From the NCBI RefSeq assembly GCF_049959315.1, contig NZ_CP188201.1: a DNA stretch of 64,000 bases; one strand, written 5' to 3'. Numbering within the stretch: the stretch's first letter is position 1; every line of letters starts with the position of its first letter. The notes under the pieces are model-generated. The model made no database searches. It worked only from the letters and a program-made list of their open reading frames with translations, and was not told where the DNA came from. Position numbers and translations under genes: made by a program. This DNA is from Serratia proteamaculans_D (lineage in GTDB: Bacteria; Pseudomonadota; Gammaproteobacteria; Enterobacterales; Enterobacteriaceae). Positions 16,739 through 25,377 of the stretch are shown one piece after another.

Positions 16739-18519
16739 AGTTACTTCAATCTTTACAAGATGATGGTATTTCTCCCCGTGCGCAAATCCGTTTGCTGGAC
16801 AATACCTTTATACGCCTGGTATTTAGCTTCAGCGCAGTGCCCTTTGTTGGCATGCCTTTCGCTATTTGGATTTATTTACTGGGTGAACCTCTATGGCCGA
16901 TTACCATATGGATAGTCTTATATTTGTTCTGCGCTGTCGCCATCAGGTTATGGCATAGCAGCTATAATAAAGAAAAAACAACAAAAGATGCAGAAGTTAT
17001 TCTTCGCCGCTGGCTACCCCATATCAATAAAGTTGCCTTTGTTCATGGCCTGGGTATTTCTTCGTTATATATAATCACGCCACAGATAAACAATTTTGAC
17101 TTTTTCTTATTATTGAACATCAGTATCGCGGCTATCGTTGCGGCCAACGCCACACATTTAACGCCAGTCATTAGCACCTTTACTCTGTTTTTCTTTTCCT
17201 GCTGGAGCATATTGAATATTGGCATCATCTGGCGATTAAATGATGTCATGCTTATTGTGCTGATGCTTAATCTGCTTTATGGGTTCGCCATCTACCGCCA
17301 CGCATTGAGTTCCCATAAATTCTTTATCCAGCAGGCTCGCCTCGAAGAGGAAAGCTCTCGTCTTGCGGAACAATTCAGGCAGGCCAAAGAGGAAGCGGAG
17401 CAGGCCTTACTGGATAAAAACCAATTCCTTACTACCGCCAGTCATGATTTGCGTCAACCGGTGCACGCCATGGGTTTTTTGATCGAAGCCATCATCCATA
17501 AAAACCACGATGTCACGCTCATCCCCCAGCTATTGGATCTGCAGCAAAGCGTAAGATCCGTGCATCTTATGTTTAATTCCTTACTCGATCTCAGCAAGAT
17601 TGAATCCGGCAATGTCAGCACGGCAACGACCCATGTAGATATTGGTACCCTGCTCGATTCGGTGATTACCCTGTTTCGTGAAGAGGCGAATAGTCGGAAA
17701 TTGTCATTGCGGGCCTGGCGGCCCAAGCGACGAATTCTCGTGGTGGGCGATCAGCTACTCATCAGGCAATCACTGATTAACCTGATACAAAATGCACTGC
17801 GTTATACGCAAAAAGGGGGCGTGCTGATAGCCATCCGTCCACAGGGGAGTGAATGTCTGTTCGAGGTTTGGGATACCGGCGTTGGCATTGCCGACGAAGA
17901 GAAAGGCAAAGTCTTTTCCCCCTATTATCGTCCCGAGCTGGCATGGAAAATCGACAGTGCCGGCCATGGATTAGGGCTGGCGGTAGTGGCACGCTGCGCC
18001 AAGTTGATGAAAGTGAAATACGGCATGCAATCCGTTGAAGGCAAAGGTTCCCGTTTCTGGATGCGCTTTGCCCTTTACAATGGAGAATGCGAGCTACCAG
18101 AAAGCGCAAACAGTTACTCAAATACCCTCACTCCCATCCGCTATGCGCCGTTATACGGTTCCTGCCTGGTGGTGGACGATGACCCGCTGGTGACTTCCGC
18201 CTGGTCGAGTTTGATGAGCACCTGGGGCCTCACCGTTCGTTGTGCGGCCTGTGCAGAGGAGGCGTTTGCGATTATCGATGAAGGCTTCAGCCCTTTTGCC
18301 GTGCTGTGCGATCAACGGCTCCGTTCTGGCGAGAGCGGGTTCGATATCTTGAAAGCGCTGTTTGAACGCCTGCCGGATACCAGCGGTGCCATGGTCAGCG
18401 GGGAATTTAACTCGCCCACTTTGCAGGAAGCCGAGCAGGAAGGTTATCTGGTTCTGCGAAAACCGCTGGAACCGGCGAAACTCTATGCATTGCTGTCGCA
18501 ATGGGCATCCTCCTGTTAG
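16735..18519 (+). CDS. Hybrid sensor histidine kinase with C-terminal receiver
   Basis: A 594-residue inner-membrane kinase. The first 205 residues hold about six membrane helices and no evident periplasmic sensor domain. A short coiled coil (about 205-228) leads to the HisKA box with His237 (TTASHDLRQPVHAMG). The ATPase domain shows the N box QNALRYT, DTGVGIADE and GHGLGLAVVARC. A C-terminal receiver (about 480-594) has VVDDDPLV and phosphoacceptor Asp526 (LCDQRL). The LRQPVHA variant of the H box is common in hybrid kinases paired with LuxR-type regulators. The upstream regulator overlaps by 4 bases. The signal is unknown. Confidence 0.9.
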   Translation: MKLLQSLQDDGISPRAQIRLLDNTFIRLVFSFSAVPFVGMPFAIWIYLLGEPLWPITIWIVLYLFCAVAIRLWHSSYNKEKTTKDAEVILRRWLPHINKVAFVHGLGISSLYIITPQINNFDFFLLLNISIAAIVAANATHLTPVISTFTLFFFSCWSILNIGIIWRLNDVMLIVLMLNLLYGFAIYRHALSSHKFFIQQARLEEESSRLAEQFRQAKEEAEQALLDKNQFLTTASHDLRQPVHAMGFLIEAIIHKNHDVTLIPQLLDLQQSVRSVHLMFNSLLDLSKIESGNVSTATTHVDIGTLLDSVITLFREEANSRKLSLRAWRPKRRILVVGDQLLIRQSLINLIQNALRYTQKGGVLIAIRPQGSECLFEVWDTGVGIADEEKGKVFSPYYRPELAWKIDSAGHGLGLAVVARCAKLMKVKYGMQSVEGKGSRFWMRFALYNGECELPESANSYSNTLTPIRYAPLYGSCLVVDDDPLVTSAWSSLMSTWGLTVRCAACAEEAFAIIDEGFSPFAVLCDQRLRSGESGFDILKALFERLPDTSGAMVSGEFNSPTLQEAEQEGYLVLRKPLEPAKLYALLSQWASSC

Positions 18520-18594
18520 CGGGAGGCTTTATACCAGTGAACCCATGCCGGAATTTCGTTTCCGCATGGGTTCGGCTTCAGAAGAGGCATCCCT

Positions 18595-19428
18595 TTAGAT
18601 CTCAAGACCGCGCAGCAGGCCTTCAAGGTTTCGCTCGCCAATCCGGGTCTGGGCACCCGCCTTCAATCCGCCCCGAATAAGTTTTTCCGCTGCGGGCCGT
18701 GCGAACAGCCCTGCCCAGGCATCGTGCTCACGATAAAAGCCTTCCCGCAGATCCGGTGCAGGCATTGCCTGTTTGGCTGCTGTGATAACGCCTTCGGGCA
18801 ATGCCGCGATATTGCGAGCCAGCCGATCGACGAAGTCATCGAGTTCGGCAGCAGGTAATGCACGATTAATCCATCCGTAACGTTCCGCCGTAGCCGCGTC
18901 GATCAGATCGGCACCCAGGATCACTTCAAGCGCGCGACCACGCGTCATCCGGCTTGTCAGATACTGGGTAGCCCCACCGCCAGGCGTGATGCCCATCAAG
19001 GCCTCACACTGAGCCAGCCCCGCCAGCCCCTCGGCGGCAAACACCATATCGGCCGCCGCAACAAACTCTGCCCCACCGCCGCGAGCCAGCCCGGCAAGCT
19101 TGACGATCGTGACCTGCGGCTGCTCCCGCAAAAGTTCGCCAAACGCCTGGAACGGATTAAGGCCTTCAGGCGCATGGCGTGCAAGCTCATCGAAAGCGTG
19201 CGGCTCATCGATTAAGGTCATGTCGACATGAGCAATAAAAAACTCGGGATTTGCGCTCTGGAATACCAACACTCGTGTGTCCGGATCGTGACGAACAGCC
19301 ACAAGAAAGCGGCTGATCTCCGACATCAAGGACACATCAAGAACATTAACCGGGGGATTGTCGATCGTAATCGTCGATACGCCATGGTCATGGGAAATAA
19401 TCAGCCTGCCGAAATCTGTATCTGTCAT
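18595..19428 (-). CDS. Crotonase (enoyl-CoA hydratase/isomerase) family protein
   Basis: A 277-residue single-domain crotonase. The first oxyanion-hole region appears as LARGGGAEFVAAADMVFA and the second as EALMGITPGGGATQYL, the usual order. The C-terminal helices (about 200-277) are present. Substrate cannot be read from sequence; hydration or isomerisation of an acyl-CoA is likely. It is divergent from an HxlR regulator with an inverted repeat between them. No other fatty-acid or aromatic-acid catabolism gene is adjacent, which makes the role unclear. Confidence 0.82.
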   Translation of the reverse strand: MTDTDFGRLIISHDHGVSTITIDNPPVNVLDVSLMSEISRFLVAVRHDPDTRVLVFQSANPEFFIAHVDMTLIDEPHAFDELARHAPEGLNPFQAFGELLREQPQVTIVKLAGLARGGGAEFVAAADMVFAAEGLAGLAQCEALMGITPGGGATQYLTSRMTRGRALEVILGADLIDAATAERYGWINRALPAAELDDFVDRLARNIAALPEGVITAAKQAMPAPDLREGFYREHDAWAGLFARPAAEKLIRGGLKAGAQTRIGERNLEGLLRGLEI

Positions 19429-19468
19429 GTCAATTTCCTGGGTGGTTGGGAAGAAATGGGCACAGTGT

Positions 19469-19505
19469 TTGGGTGCTGTTCACCGCATGGTATACTTTGC
19501 ATACC
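19469..19505 (+). promoter_or_regulatory. Promoter and inverted repeat upstream of second HxlR gene
   Basis: TTGGGT (-35) and TATACT (-10) are 16 bases apart. The -10 lies inside an inverted repeat, GGTAT-N7-ATACC at 19489-19505, a position suited to autorepression. The 5-7-5 geometry matches the site at 10393 near the other HxlR gene. Confidence 0.55.
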
Positions 19506-19554
19506 TAGGGTCAATTACGCACTTTAAACATCCCAGGGATGCTGGAGGATACCT

Positions 19555-19929
19555 ATGAACGAGACCGATCCTGTCTACCGGGCCGACTGCCCAAGCCGAA
19601 TCATTCTCGACCAGATCGCAGATAAATGGTCGATGATGGTGCTGGAAGTGCTTCGCGAGCCACGGCGTTTCAACTCGATTAAGCGCCGCCTTGACGGCGT
19701 TACTCAGCGCGTACTGACTCAGACGCTGCGCAAGCTTGAGCGCAACGGCATGGTGAAACGCAGGGTTCTGGATGGGCGGGTACTTGGCGTGGAGTATTCA
19801 CTGACCCCACTGGGCCAATCGTTACAGGAGCCGTTTGCAATCCTGTTCAATTGGACGCTGGGGAATATGGAGACCATTCAGGACTGCCAGAGAAAATATG
19901 ATGAGCAAAGCCAACAGGATGAAAATTGA
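19555..19929 (+). CDS. HxlR-family transcriptional regulator
   Basis: A 124-residue HxlR winged-helix protein. The N-terminus carries Cys12 in DCPSRIILDQIADKWSMMVLEVL, the conserved position of the sensing cysteine in several HxlR members. The recognition region (FNSIKRRLDGVTQRVLTQTLRKLERNGMV) and wing follow. GGAGGATACCT precedes the ATG. Divergent from the crotonase gene, which is its probable target; the two share a 126-base intergenic region with an inverted repeat over a -10 box. Confidence 0.88.
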   Translation: MNETDPVYRADCPSRIILDQIADKWSMMVLEVLREPRRFNSIKRRLDGVTQRVLTQTLRKLERNGMVKRRVLDGRVLGVEYSLTPLGQSLQEPFAILFNWTLGNMETIQDCQRKYDEQSQQDEN

Positions 19930-19940
19930 GGGTGGCAGCC

Positions 19941-20480
19941 TCAATTCCCTGTGCGATTAATGGCCGCGTACATCCAATAATCTCGGGCCTGCCCGCGCAC
20001 GCGGCGGTATTGCCTGATTAAACCTTCGCGTTGCATGCCCACCCGCTCAAGGACGGCAATGGACAATATGTTGCTATCAAGGACCGTAGCCTGAACACGC
20101 TGAAGGCCCAACGCCGTGTGCGCCCAATGAATCACGGCACGCGCCGCCTCTGTCGCCAACCCCCGGCCGCAGTGGCTCGGGTCAAGATCGTAGGCAATTT
20201 CCGCCCGGCCATGATCGCGGGATATTTCGTTCAACCCTACCGTACCGAGCAAACTGTCACTCGAATCCACGATGGCCCAACGAAAAGAGTCTTTGCCTTC
20301 GGCATAGTCAGCAATCAGCTTCTCGAGGTTGGTCGGGCCGACATCCCCCCAACTGGTATGTTCAATCACGCCAGGTTTACTCAAATACGCCGACCACGCA
20401 TCAACATCGTCTAATCGCAGCGGCCTTAATGACGCGTAAAGCTCGTCAGGTAGTGGTATTCGTGTTGGCAATGTCGTCAT
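19941..20480 (-). CDS. RimJ/RimL-type GNAT acetyltransferase
   Basis: A 179-residue GNAT of the RimJ/RimL-like group. The acetyl-CoA loop CGRGLATEAARAVI and the following region LGLQRVQATVLDSNILSIAVLERVGMQREGLIRQ are diagnostic for the group. The N-terminus LRPLRLDDVDAWSAYLS also fits. The acceptor may be a protein N-terminus, an antibiotic or a small amine; not resolvable here. It converges on the HxlR gene with 11 bases between the stops. An AGGTGCT site precedes the ATG. Confidence 0.85.
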   Translation of the reverse strand: MTTLPTRIPLPDELYASLRPLRLDDVDAWSAYLSKPGVIEHTSWGDVGPTNLEKLIADYAEGKDSFRWAIVDSSDSLLGTVGLNEISRDHGRAEIAYDLDPSHCGRGLATEAARAVIHWAHTALGLQRVQATVLDSNILSIAVLERVGMQREGLIRQYRRVRGQARDYWMYAAINRTGN

Positions 20481-20606
20481 AGCACCTCCGGCGGATCCTT
20501 CAAAACCTGGCGGTCGAGCTAACCACCGATACAGAGATATACAGTACTTTGGTTTAAATGCGTTGTGAACTTATGCCAGATAATTCCATAAAAAGCCCCT
20601 CACATA

Positions 20607-20634
20607 ATAAAAAAATCCCGCAGCTACGCGGGAT
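20607..20634 (-). terminator. guaA intrinsic terminator
   Basis: On the minus strand ATCCCGC and GCGGGAT form a 7-bp stem with a 6-base loop, followed by a run of seven T, 48 bases after the guaA stop. Confidence 0.9.
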
Positions 20635-20681
20635 TAGATGTGATTGCTGTTATTTAGCGCCAGCCTAGACCGGCCACTAAA

Positions 20682-22259
20682 TCATTCCCACTCAATGGTA
20701 GCCGGTGGCTTGCCGCTGATGTCATAAACTACACGGGAAATGCCGTTCACTTCGTTGATGATGCGGTTGGAGACACGGCCGAGGAAATCGTACGGCAGGT
20801 GCGCCCAATGCGCGGTCATAAAGTCGATGGTTTCCACTGCGCGCAGTGAAACAACCCAGTCGTATTTACGGCCATCACCCATCACGCCCACCGAGCGGAC
20901 CGGCAGGAACACGGTGAATGCCTGGCTGACCTTGTTGTACAGATCGGCCTTGTGCAGTTCTTCGATGAAGATAGCATCGGCACGGCGCAGCAGGTCGCAG
21001 TACTCTTTCTTCACTTCGCCCAGCACGCGCACGCCCAGACCTGGCCCCGGGAACGGGTGGCGGAACAGCATGTCGTATGGCAGGCCCAGTTCCAGACCAA
21101 TTTTGCGCACTTCGTCTTTGAACAGCTCTTTCAGCGGTTCGACCAAGCCCAGCTTCATTTCTTTCGGCAAGCCACCCACGTTGTGGTGCGACTTGATCAC
21201 GTGCGCTTTGCCGGTGGCAGAAGCGGCGGATTCGATCACGTCCGGGTAGATGGTGCCCTGCGCCAGCCATTTCACATCGGCTTGCTTGCAAGCTTCTTCG
21301 TCGAACAGCTCAACGAACACGCGACCAATGATTTTGCGCTTGGCTTCCGGCTCGTCAACACCGGCCAGCGCGTTCAGGAAGCGATCTTCTGCCGCCACGT
21401 GAACGATGTTCAGGCCGAAGTGGTCACCAAACATTTCCAGTACCTGGTCGGCTTCGTTCAGGCGCAGCAGGCCGTTGTCGACAAACACGCAGGTCAGGCG
21501 TTTGCCGATGGCGCGGTGCAGCAGCATGGCGGTAACGGAAGAGTCTACGCCGCCGGACAGGCCGAGGATCACGTGGTCTTCACCGACCTGCTGACGAATG
21601 CGCTCTACCGCATCTTCAATGATAGTCGCCGGGGTCCACAGGGCTTCACACTGGCAAATATCCAGTACGAAACGCTCCAGCATGCGCTGGCCCTGACGGG
21701 TGTGGGTCACTTCCGGGTGGAACTGCACGCCGTAGAAGCGTTTTTCTTCGTTAGCCATAATGGCAAACGGGCAGGTATCGGTGCTGGCAACGGTCACAAA
21801 GTCAGCCGGGATAGCGGTCACTTTGTCGCCGTGGCTCATCCACACGTCCAGCAGCGGTTTGCCGGCCGGGCTCAGGGCGTCTTCGATGTCGCGCACCAAT
21901 GCGCTTTCGGTGGTGATTTCCACCTGGGCATAACCGAATTCACGCTCGTTGGAACCTTCTACCTGGCCACCCAACTGCATCGCCATGGTCTGCATGCCGT
22001 AGCATACGCCCAGTACCGGGACACCGGCGGTGAACACGTATTCTGGCGCGCGCGGGCTGTTGGCTTCGGTGGTGCTTTCCGGGCCGCCGGACAGGATGAT
22101 GCCGCTTGGATTGAATTCGCGGATTTGCTCTTCGCTAACGTCCCAGGCCCACAGCTCACAGTAAACGCCGATTTCGCGCACGCGGCGGGCTACCAGTTGA
22201 GTGTATTGCGAACCAAAATCCAGAATAAGGATGCGATGCTTATGGATATTTTTTGTCAT
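20682..22259 (-). CDS. guaA: GMP synthase (glutamine-hydrolysing)
   Basis: A 525-residue enzyme, full length, that converts XMP to GMP with glutamine and ATP. The N-terminal class I glutamine amidotransferase domain carries the nucleophile Cys in GVCYGMQTM and the His/Glu pair in VQFHPEVTHT. The ATP pyrophosphatase domain has the P-loop SGGVDSSV, and the C-terminal dimerisation domain ends GKPPATIEWE. It follows guaB by 101 bases on the same strand, the guaBA operon. A terminator is present downstream. Confidence 0.98.
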   Translation of the reverse strand: MTKNIHKHRILILDFGSQYTQLVARRVREIGVYCELWAWDVSEEQIREFNPSGIILSGGPESTTEANSPRAPEYVFTAGVPVLGVCYGMQTMAMQLGGQVEGSNEREFGYAQVEITTESALVRDIEDALSPAGKPLLDVWMSHGDKVTAIPADFVTVASTDTCPFAIMANEEKRFYGVQFHPEVTHTRQGQRMLERFVLDICQCEALWTPATIIEDAVERIRQQVGEDHVILGLSGGVDSSVTAMLLHRAIGKRLTCVFVDNGLLRLNEADQVLEMFGDHFGLNIVHVAAEDRFLNALAGVDEPEAKRKIIGRVFVELFDEEACKQADVKWLAQGTIYPDVIESAASATGKAHVIKSHHNVGGLPKEMKLGLVEPLKELFKDEVRKIGLELGLPYDMLFRHPFPGPGLGVRVLGEVKKEYCDLLRRADAIFIEELHKADLYNKVSQAFTVFLPVRSVGVMGDGRKYDWVVSLRAVETIDFMTAHWAHLPYDFLGRVSNRIINEVNGISRVVYDISGKPPATIEWE

Positions 22260-22360
22260 GTGAGGCGAATTCCAGCAACAGAGAAAAAGAGCGAAAATAG
22301 TGTTTTCGGGGTGAAGCGTTACGCCCCACCCCGGCTTCTCCCGCAGGAGAAGTTAAAGCA

Positions 22361-23824
22361 TTAACCCATGCGGTAGTTCGGTGACTCTTTGGTGATGGTC
22401 ACGTCATGCACGTGGCTTTCCTGAATACCGGCGCCGCTGATGCGCACAAATTCAGCCTTGGTGCGCAGCTCGTCGATGGTGCCGCAACCGGTCAGGCCCA
22501 TGCAAGAGCGCAGGCCGCCCATTTGCTGGTGAACGATGGCTTTCAGCATGCCTTTGTAAGCCACGCGGCCTTCGATACCTTCCGGCACCAGTTTGTCGGC
22601 AGCGTTATCGGTCTGGAAGTAACGGTCGGAAGAACCTTTGGACATCGCGCCCAGTGAACCCATACCGCGATAGGATTTGAACGAACGGCCCTGATACAGC
22701 TCGATTTCGCCCGGAGATTCTTCGGTACCCGCCAGCATGGAGCCGACCATCACACAGGATGCACCCGCCGCGATAGCTTTGGCGATGTCACCGGAGAAAC
22801 GGATGCCGCCGTCGGCGATAACCGGAATACCGGTGCCTTCCAGCGCTTCAACCGCGTCAGCGATAGCGGTGATCTGCGGTACGCCAACGCCGGTAACGAT
22901 ACGGGTGGTACAGATGGAGCCAGGGCCGATACCCACTTTCACTGCGCTAACGCCGGCATCAGCCAGTGCTTTGGCGCCTGAAGCGGTCGCGACGTTGCCG
23001 CCAACGATCTGCAGGTCCGGGTATTTGGCGCGGGTTTCACGAATACGCTGCAATACGCCTTCAGAATGGCCGTGAGAGGAGTCAATCAGCAGGACGTCAA
23101 CACCGGCAGCGACCAGCGCATCAACACGCTCTTCGTTACCTGCACCAGCGCCAACTGCAGCACCAACGCGCAGACGGCCATGCTCGTCTTTACAGGCGTT
23201 TGGCTTGCGTTCCGCTTTCTGGAAGTCTTTGACGGTGATCATGCCCAGCAGATGGAACTGGTCATCTACCACCAGCGCTTTCTCAACGCGTTTTTCGTGC
23301 ATTCTCTGCAGCACGACTTCACGCGCTTCACCTTCTTTCACCGTGACCAGGCGCTCTTTCGGCGTCATCACGGCGGTTACAGGCTGGTTCAGATCGGTGA
23401 CGAAGCGGACGTCACGGCCGGTAATGATGCCAACCAGTTCGTTTTCTTCGGTCACTACCGGGTAGCCGGCAAAGCCGTTACGCGCGGTCAGTTCTTTCAC
23501 TTCTTTCAGGGTGGTGGTCGGTGTTACGGCCTGTGGGTCAGTGACCACGCCGCTTTCATGTTTTTTCACGCGGCGGACTTCTTCAGCCTGACGCTCGATG
23601 GACATGTTTTTGTGGATGAAGCCTAAACCGCCTTCCTGCGCCAGCGCGATAGCCAGATTGGCTTCGGTAACGGTATCCATGGCTGCGGACAGCATAGGGA
23701 TGTTCAGGTGGATGGTTTTGGTCAATTGGGTGCCGAGCTCAGCGGTATTAGGCAGAACCGTAGAGTGAGCTGGAACCAGGAGAACGTCGTCGAATGTCAG
23801 TGCTTCTTTTGCGATGCGTAGCAT
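22361..23824 (-). CDS. guaB: IMP dehydrogenase
   Basis: A 487-residue enzyme that oxidises IMP to XMP with NAD+, the first step to GMP. The start at 23824 (MLRIAKEALTFDDVLLVPA) matches the family; an in-frame upstream extension would include the promoter. The TIM barrel is interrupted by a pair of CBS domains (about 90-205), and the catalytic cysteine lies in GPGSICTTRIV. The flap arginine region SSDRYFQ is present. First gene of guaBA, with a probable PurR operator over its promoter. Confidence 0.98.
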   Translation of the reverse strand: MLRIAKEALTFDDVLLVPAHSTVLPNTAELGTQLTKTIHLNIPMLSAAMDTVTEANLAIALAQEGGLGFIHKNMSIERQAEEVRRVKKHESGVVTDPQAVTPTTTLKEVKELTARNGFAGYPVVTEENELVGIITGRDVRFVTDLNQPVTAVMTPKERLVTVKEGEAREVVLQRMHEKRVEKALVVDDQFHLLGMITVKDFQKAERKPNACKDEHGRLRVGAAVGAGAGNEERVDALVAAGVDVLLIDSSHGHSEGVLQRIRETRAKYPDLQIVGGNVATASGAKALADAGVSAVKVGIGPGSICTTRIVTGVGVPQITAIADAVEALEGTGIPVIADGGIRFSGDIAKAIAAGASCVMVGSMLAGTEESPGEIELYQGRSFKSYRGMGSLGAMSKGSSDRYFQTDNAADKLVPEGIEGRVAYKGMLKAIVHQQMGGLRSCMGLTGCGTIDELRTKAEFVRISGAGIQESHVHDVTITKESPNYRMG

Positions 23825-23876
23825 GGGCAATATCTCACCAGAGTGGGCTGTGAAAAAGATAAAATATTGCCGCGGC

Positions 23877-23902
23877 ATTATACAGAGCGTAATCGGTTGC
23901 CT
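23877..23902 (-). promoter_or_regulatory. guaBA promoter -10 and PurR-like operator
   Basis: On the minus strand TATAAT (23877-23882) is preceded by AGGCAACCGATTACGC (23887-23902), which matches the PurR pattern ACGCAA-N-CG-N-TT-N-CGT at all but two fixed positions. The arrangement agrees with the known PurR control of guaBA in E. coli. Confidence 0.7.
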
Positions 23903-23994
23903 CCAGCACTTTCTCACAAAAACTCTTGATTACCTTTTTCAGCCATGTAGTATCGACCAATTAAGTGCTTGTTTTGAAATTTGATCTGGGTCAC

Positions 23995-25371
23995 ATGTCG
24001 CTACCTGTTTCGCCGTCTATTTTTACCGTAAGCCGCCTGAATCAGACGGTTCGACAGCTGCTGGAAATGGAAATGGGCCAGATTTGGCTCTCCGCAGAGA
24101 TTTCCAACTTCTCCCAACCCTCTTCCGGCCACTGGTATTTCACGCTGAAAGACGATCGTGCGCAGGTCCGTTGCGCGATGTTCCGCAACACTAACCGCCG
24201 CACCACTTTCCGTCCGCAGAATGGCCAACAGGTCCTGGTTCGCGCCAGCATTACGCTGTATGAACCCCGCGGCGACTACCAGCTGATTGCCGAAAGCATG
24301 CAGCCTGCCGGTGACGGCCTGTTGCAACAGCAGTTCGACCAGTTGAAACAGCGCCTGAGCGCCGAAGGTCTGTTCGACCAACAGTTCAAGCAACCCTTGC
24401 CCAGCCCAGCCAAACGCGTTGGGGTCATTACCTCCGCCAGCGGTGCGGCGCTGCACGATGTACTGCAGGTGCTGCAACGGCGCGACCCTTCACTGCCTAT
24501 TATTATTTACCCCACTTCGGTGCAGGGTGCAGAAGCACCATTGCAGATTGTGCGCGCCATCGAAACGGCTAACCGCCGCGACGAGTGTGACGTGCTGATC
24601 GTCGGCCGTGGTGGCGGTTCGCTGGAAGATCTGTGGAGTTTTAATGACGAACGCGTGGCGAGGGCGATTTTCGCCAGCCGCATTCCGATCGTCAGCGCCG
24701 TCGGCCATGAAACCGACGTCACCATTGCCGACTTTGTCGCCGACCTGCGTGCGCCAACCCCTTCTGCCGCCGCCGAACTGGTCAGCCGCAATCAGCTGGA
24801 GCTGCTGCGCCAGTTGCAGTCCCAGCAGCAGCGGATGGAAATGGCGATGGATTACTATCTTGCCCAGCGTCAGCAACAGTTCACCCGCATCAACCACCGT
24901 TTGCAGCAACAGCATCCACACCTGCGCCTGGCGCGTCAGCAGACGCTGCTGTTCAAGCTGCAGCGCCGGTTGGAAGAAGGCATGCAGAACCAACTGCGGG
25001 TCTCTTCACGCCGCAGCGAGCGGGCGCAACAACGCCTGGCGCAGATGCAGCCGCAGGCACGCATTCATCGCTATCAGCAACGCGTGCAGCAGCAGGAATA
25101 TCGACTGCAGCAGGCGCTGGAGCGGCAGCTCAATGCCTGGCGTCAGCGCTTTGGCGTAGCCTGCAGCCAGCTTGAGGCGGTCAGCCCACTGGCAACGCTG
25201 GCACGTGGCTACAGCGTGACGCAAACCCCACGCGGTGAACTGCTGAAAACCACCAAACAGGCGCAGGTAGGTGAATTGCTGAAAACCCGTCTGCAGGATG
25301 GCTGGGTGGAAAGCGAGGTAAAAACCATTACCCTGGCTAAAAAGCCGCGCAAAAAGCGCGCGGCTGAATAA
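23995..25371 (+). CDS. xseA: Exodeoxyribonuclease VII large subunit
   Basis: A 458-residue protein from the ATG at 23995 (MSLPVSPSIFTVSRLNQTVR), chosen by similarity to E. coli XseA; an upstream in-frame ATG at 23965 would add ten residues. An N-terminal OB-fold domain (about 1-105) precedes the catalytic core with GRGGGSLEDLWSFNDE and AVGHETDVTIADFVAD. A long glutamine-rich coiled coil (about 265-395) that binds XseB follows, then a C-terminal domain. Acts with XseB on single-stranded DNA. Divergent from guaB, convergent with the GH31 gene 6 bases away. Confidence 0.96.
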   Translation: MSLPVSPSIFTVSRLNQTVRQLLEMEMGQIWLSAEISNFSQPSSGHWYFTLKDDRAQVRCAMFRNTNRRTTFRPQNGQQVLVRASITLYEPRGDYQLIAESMQPAGDGLLQQQFDQLKQRLSAEGLFDQQFKQPLPSPAKRVGVITSASGAALHDVLQVLQRRDPSLPIIIYPTSVQGAEAPLQIVRAIETANRRDECDVLIVGRGGGSLEDLWSFNDERVARAIFASRIPIVSAVGHETDVTIADFVADLRAPTPSAAAELVSRNQLELLRQLQSQQQRMEMAMDYYLAQRQQQFTRINHRLQQQHPHLRLARQQTLLFKLQRRLEEGMQNQLRVSSRRSERAQQRLAQMQPQARIHRYQQRVQQQEYRLQQALERQLNAWRQRFGVACSQLEAVSPLATLARGYSVTQTPRGELLKTTKQAQVGELLKTRLQDGWVESEVKTITLAKKPRKKRAAE

Positions 25372-25377
25372 CTCCGC

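Noticed and set aside
20952..22364. 470-codon open frame on the plus strand
   Set aside because: Lies antisense to guaA for almost its whole length; the translation is low-complexity in His/Gln/Phe and shows no family motif, typical of the complement of a GC-rich gene.
25330..25375. GC-rich inverted repeat at the end of xseA as a terminator
   Set aside because: GCCGCGC/GCGCGGC lies within the coding sequence and has no U tract on either strand.
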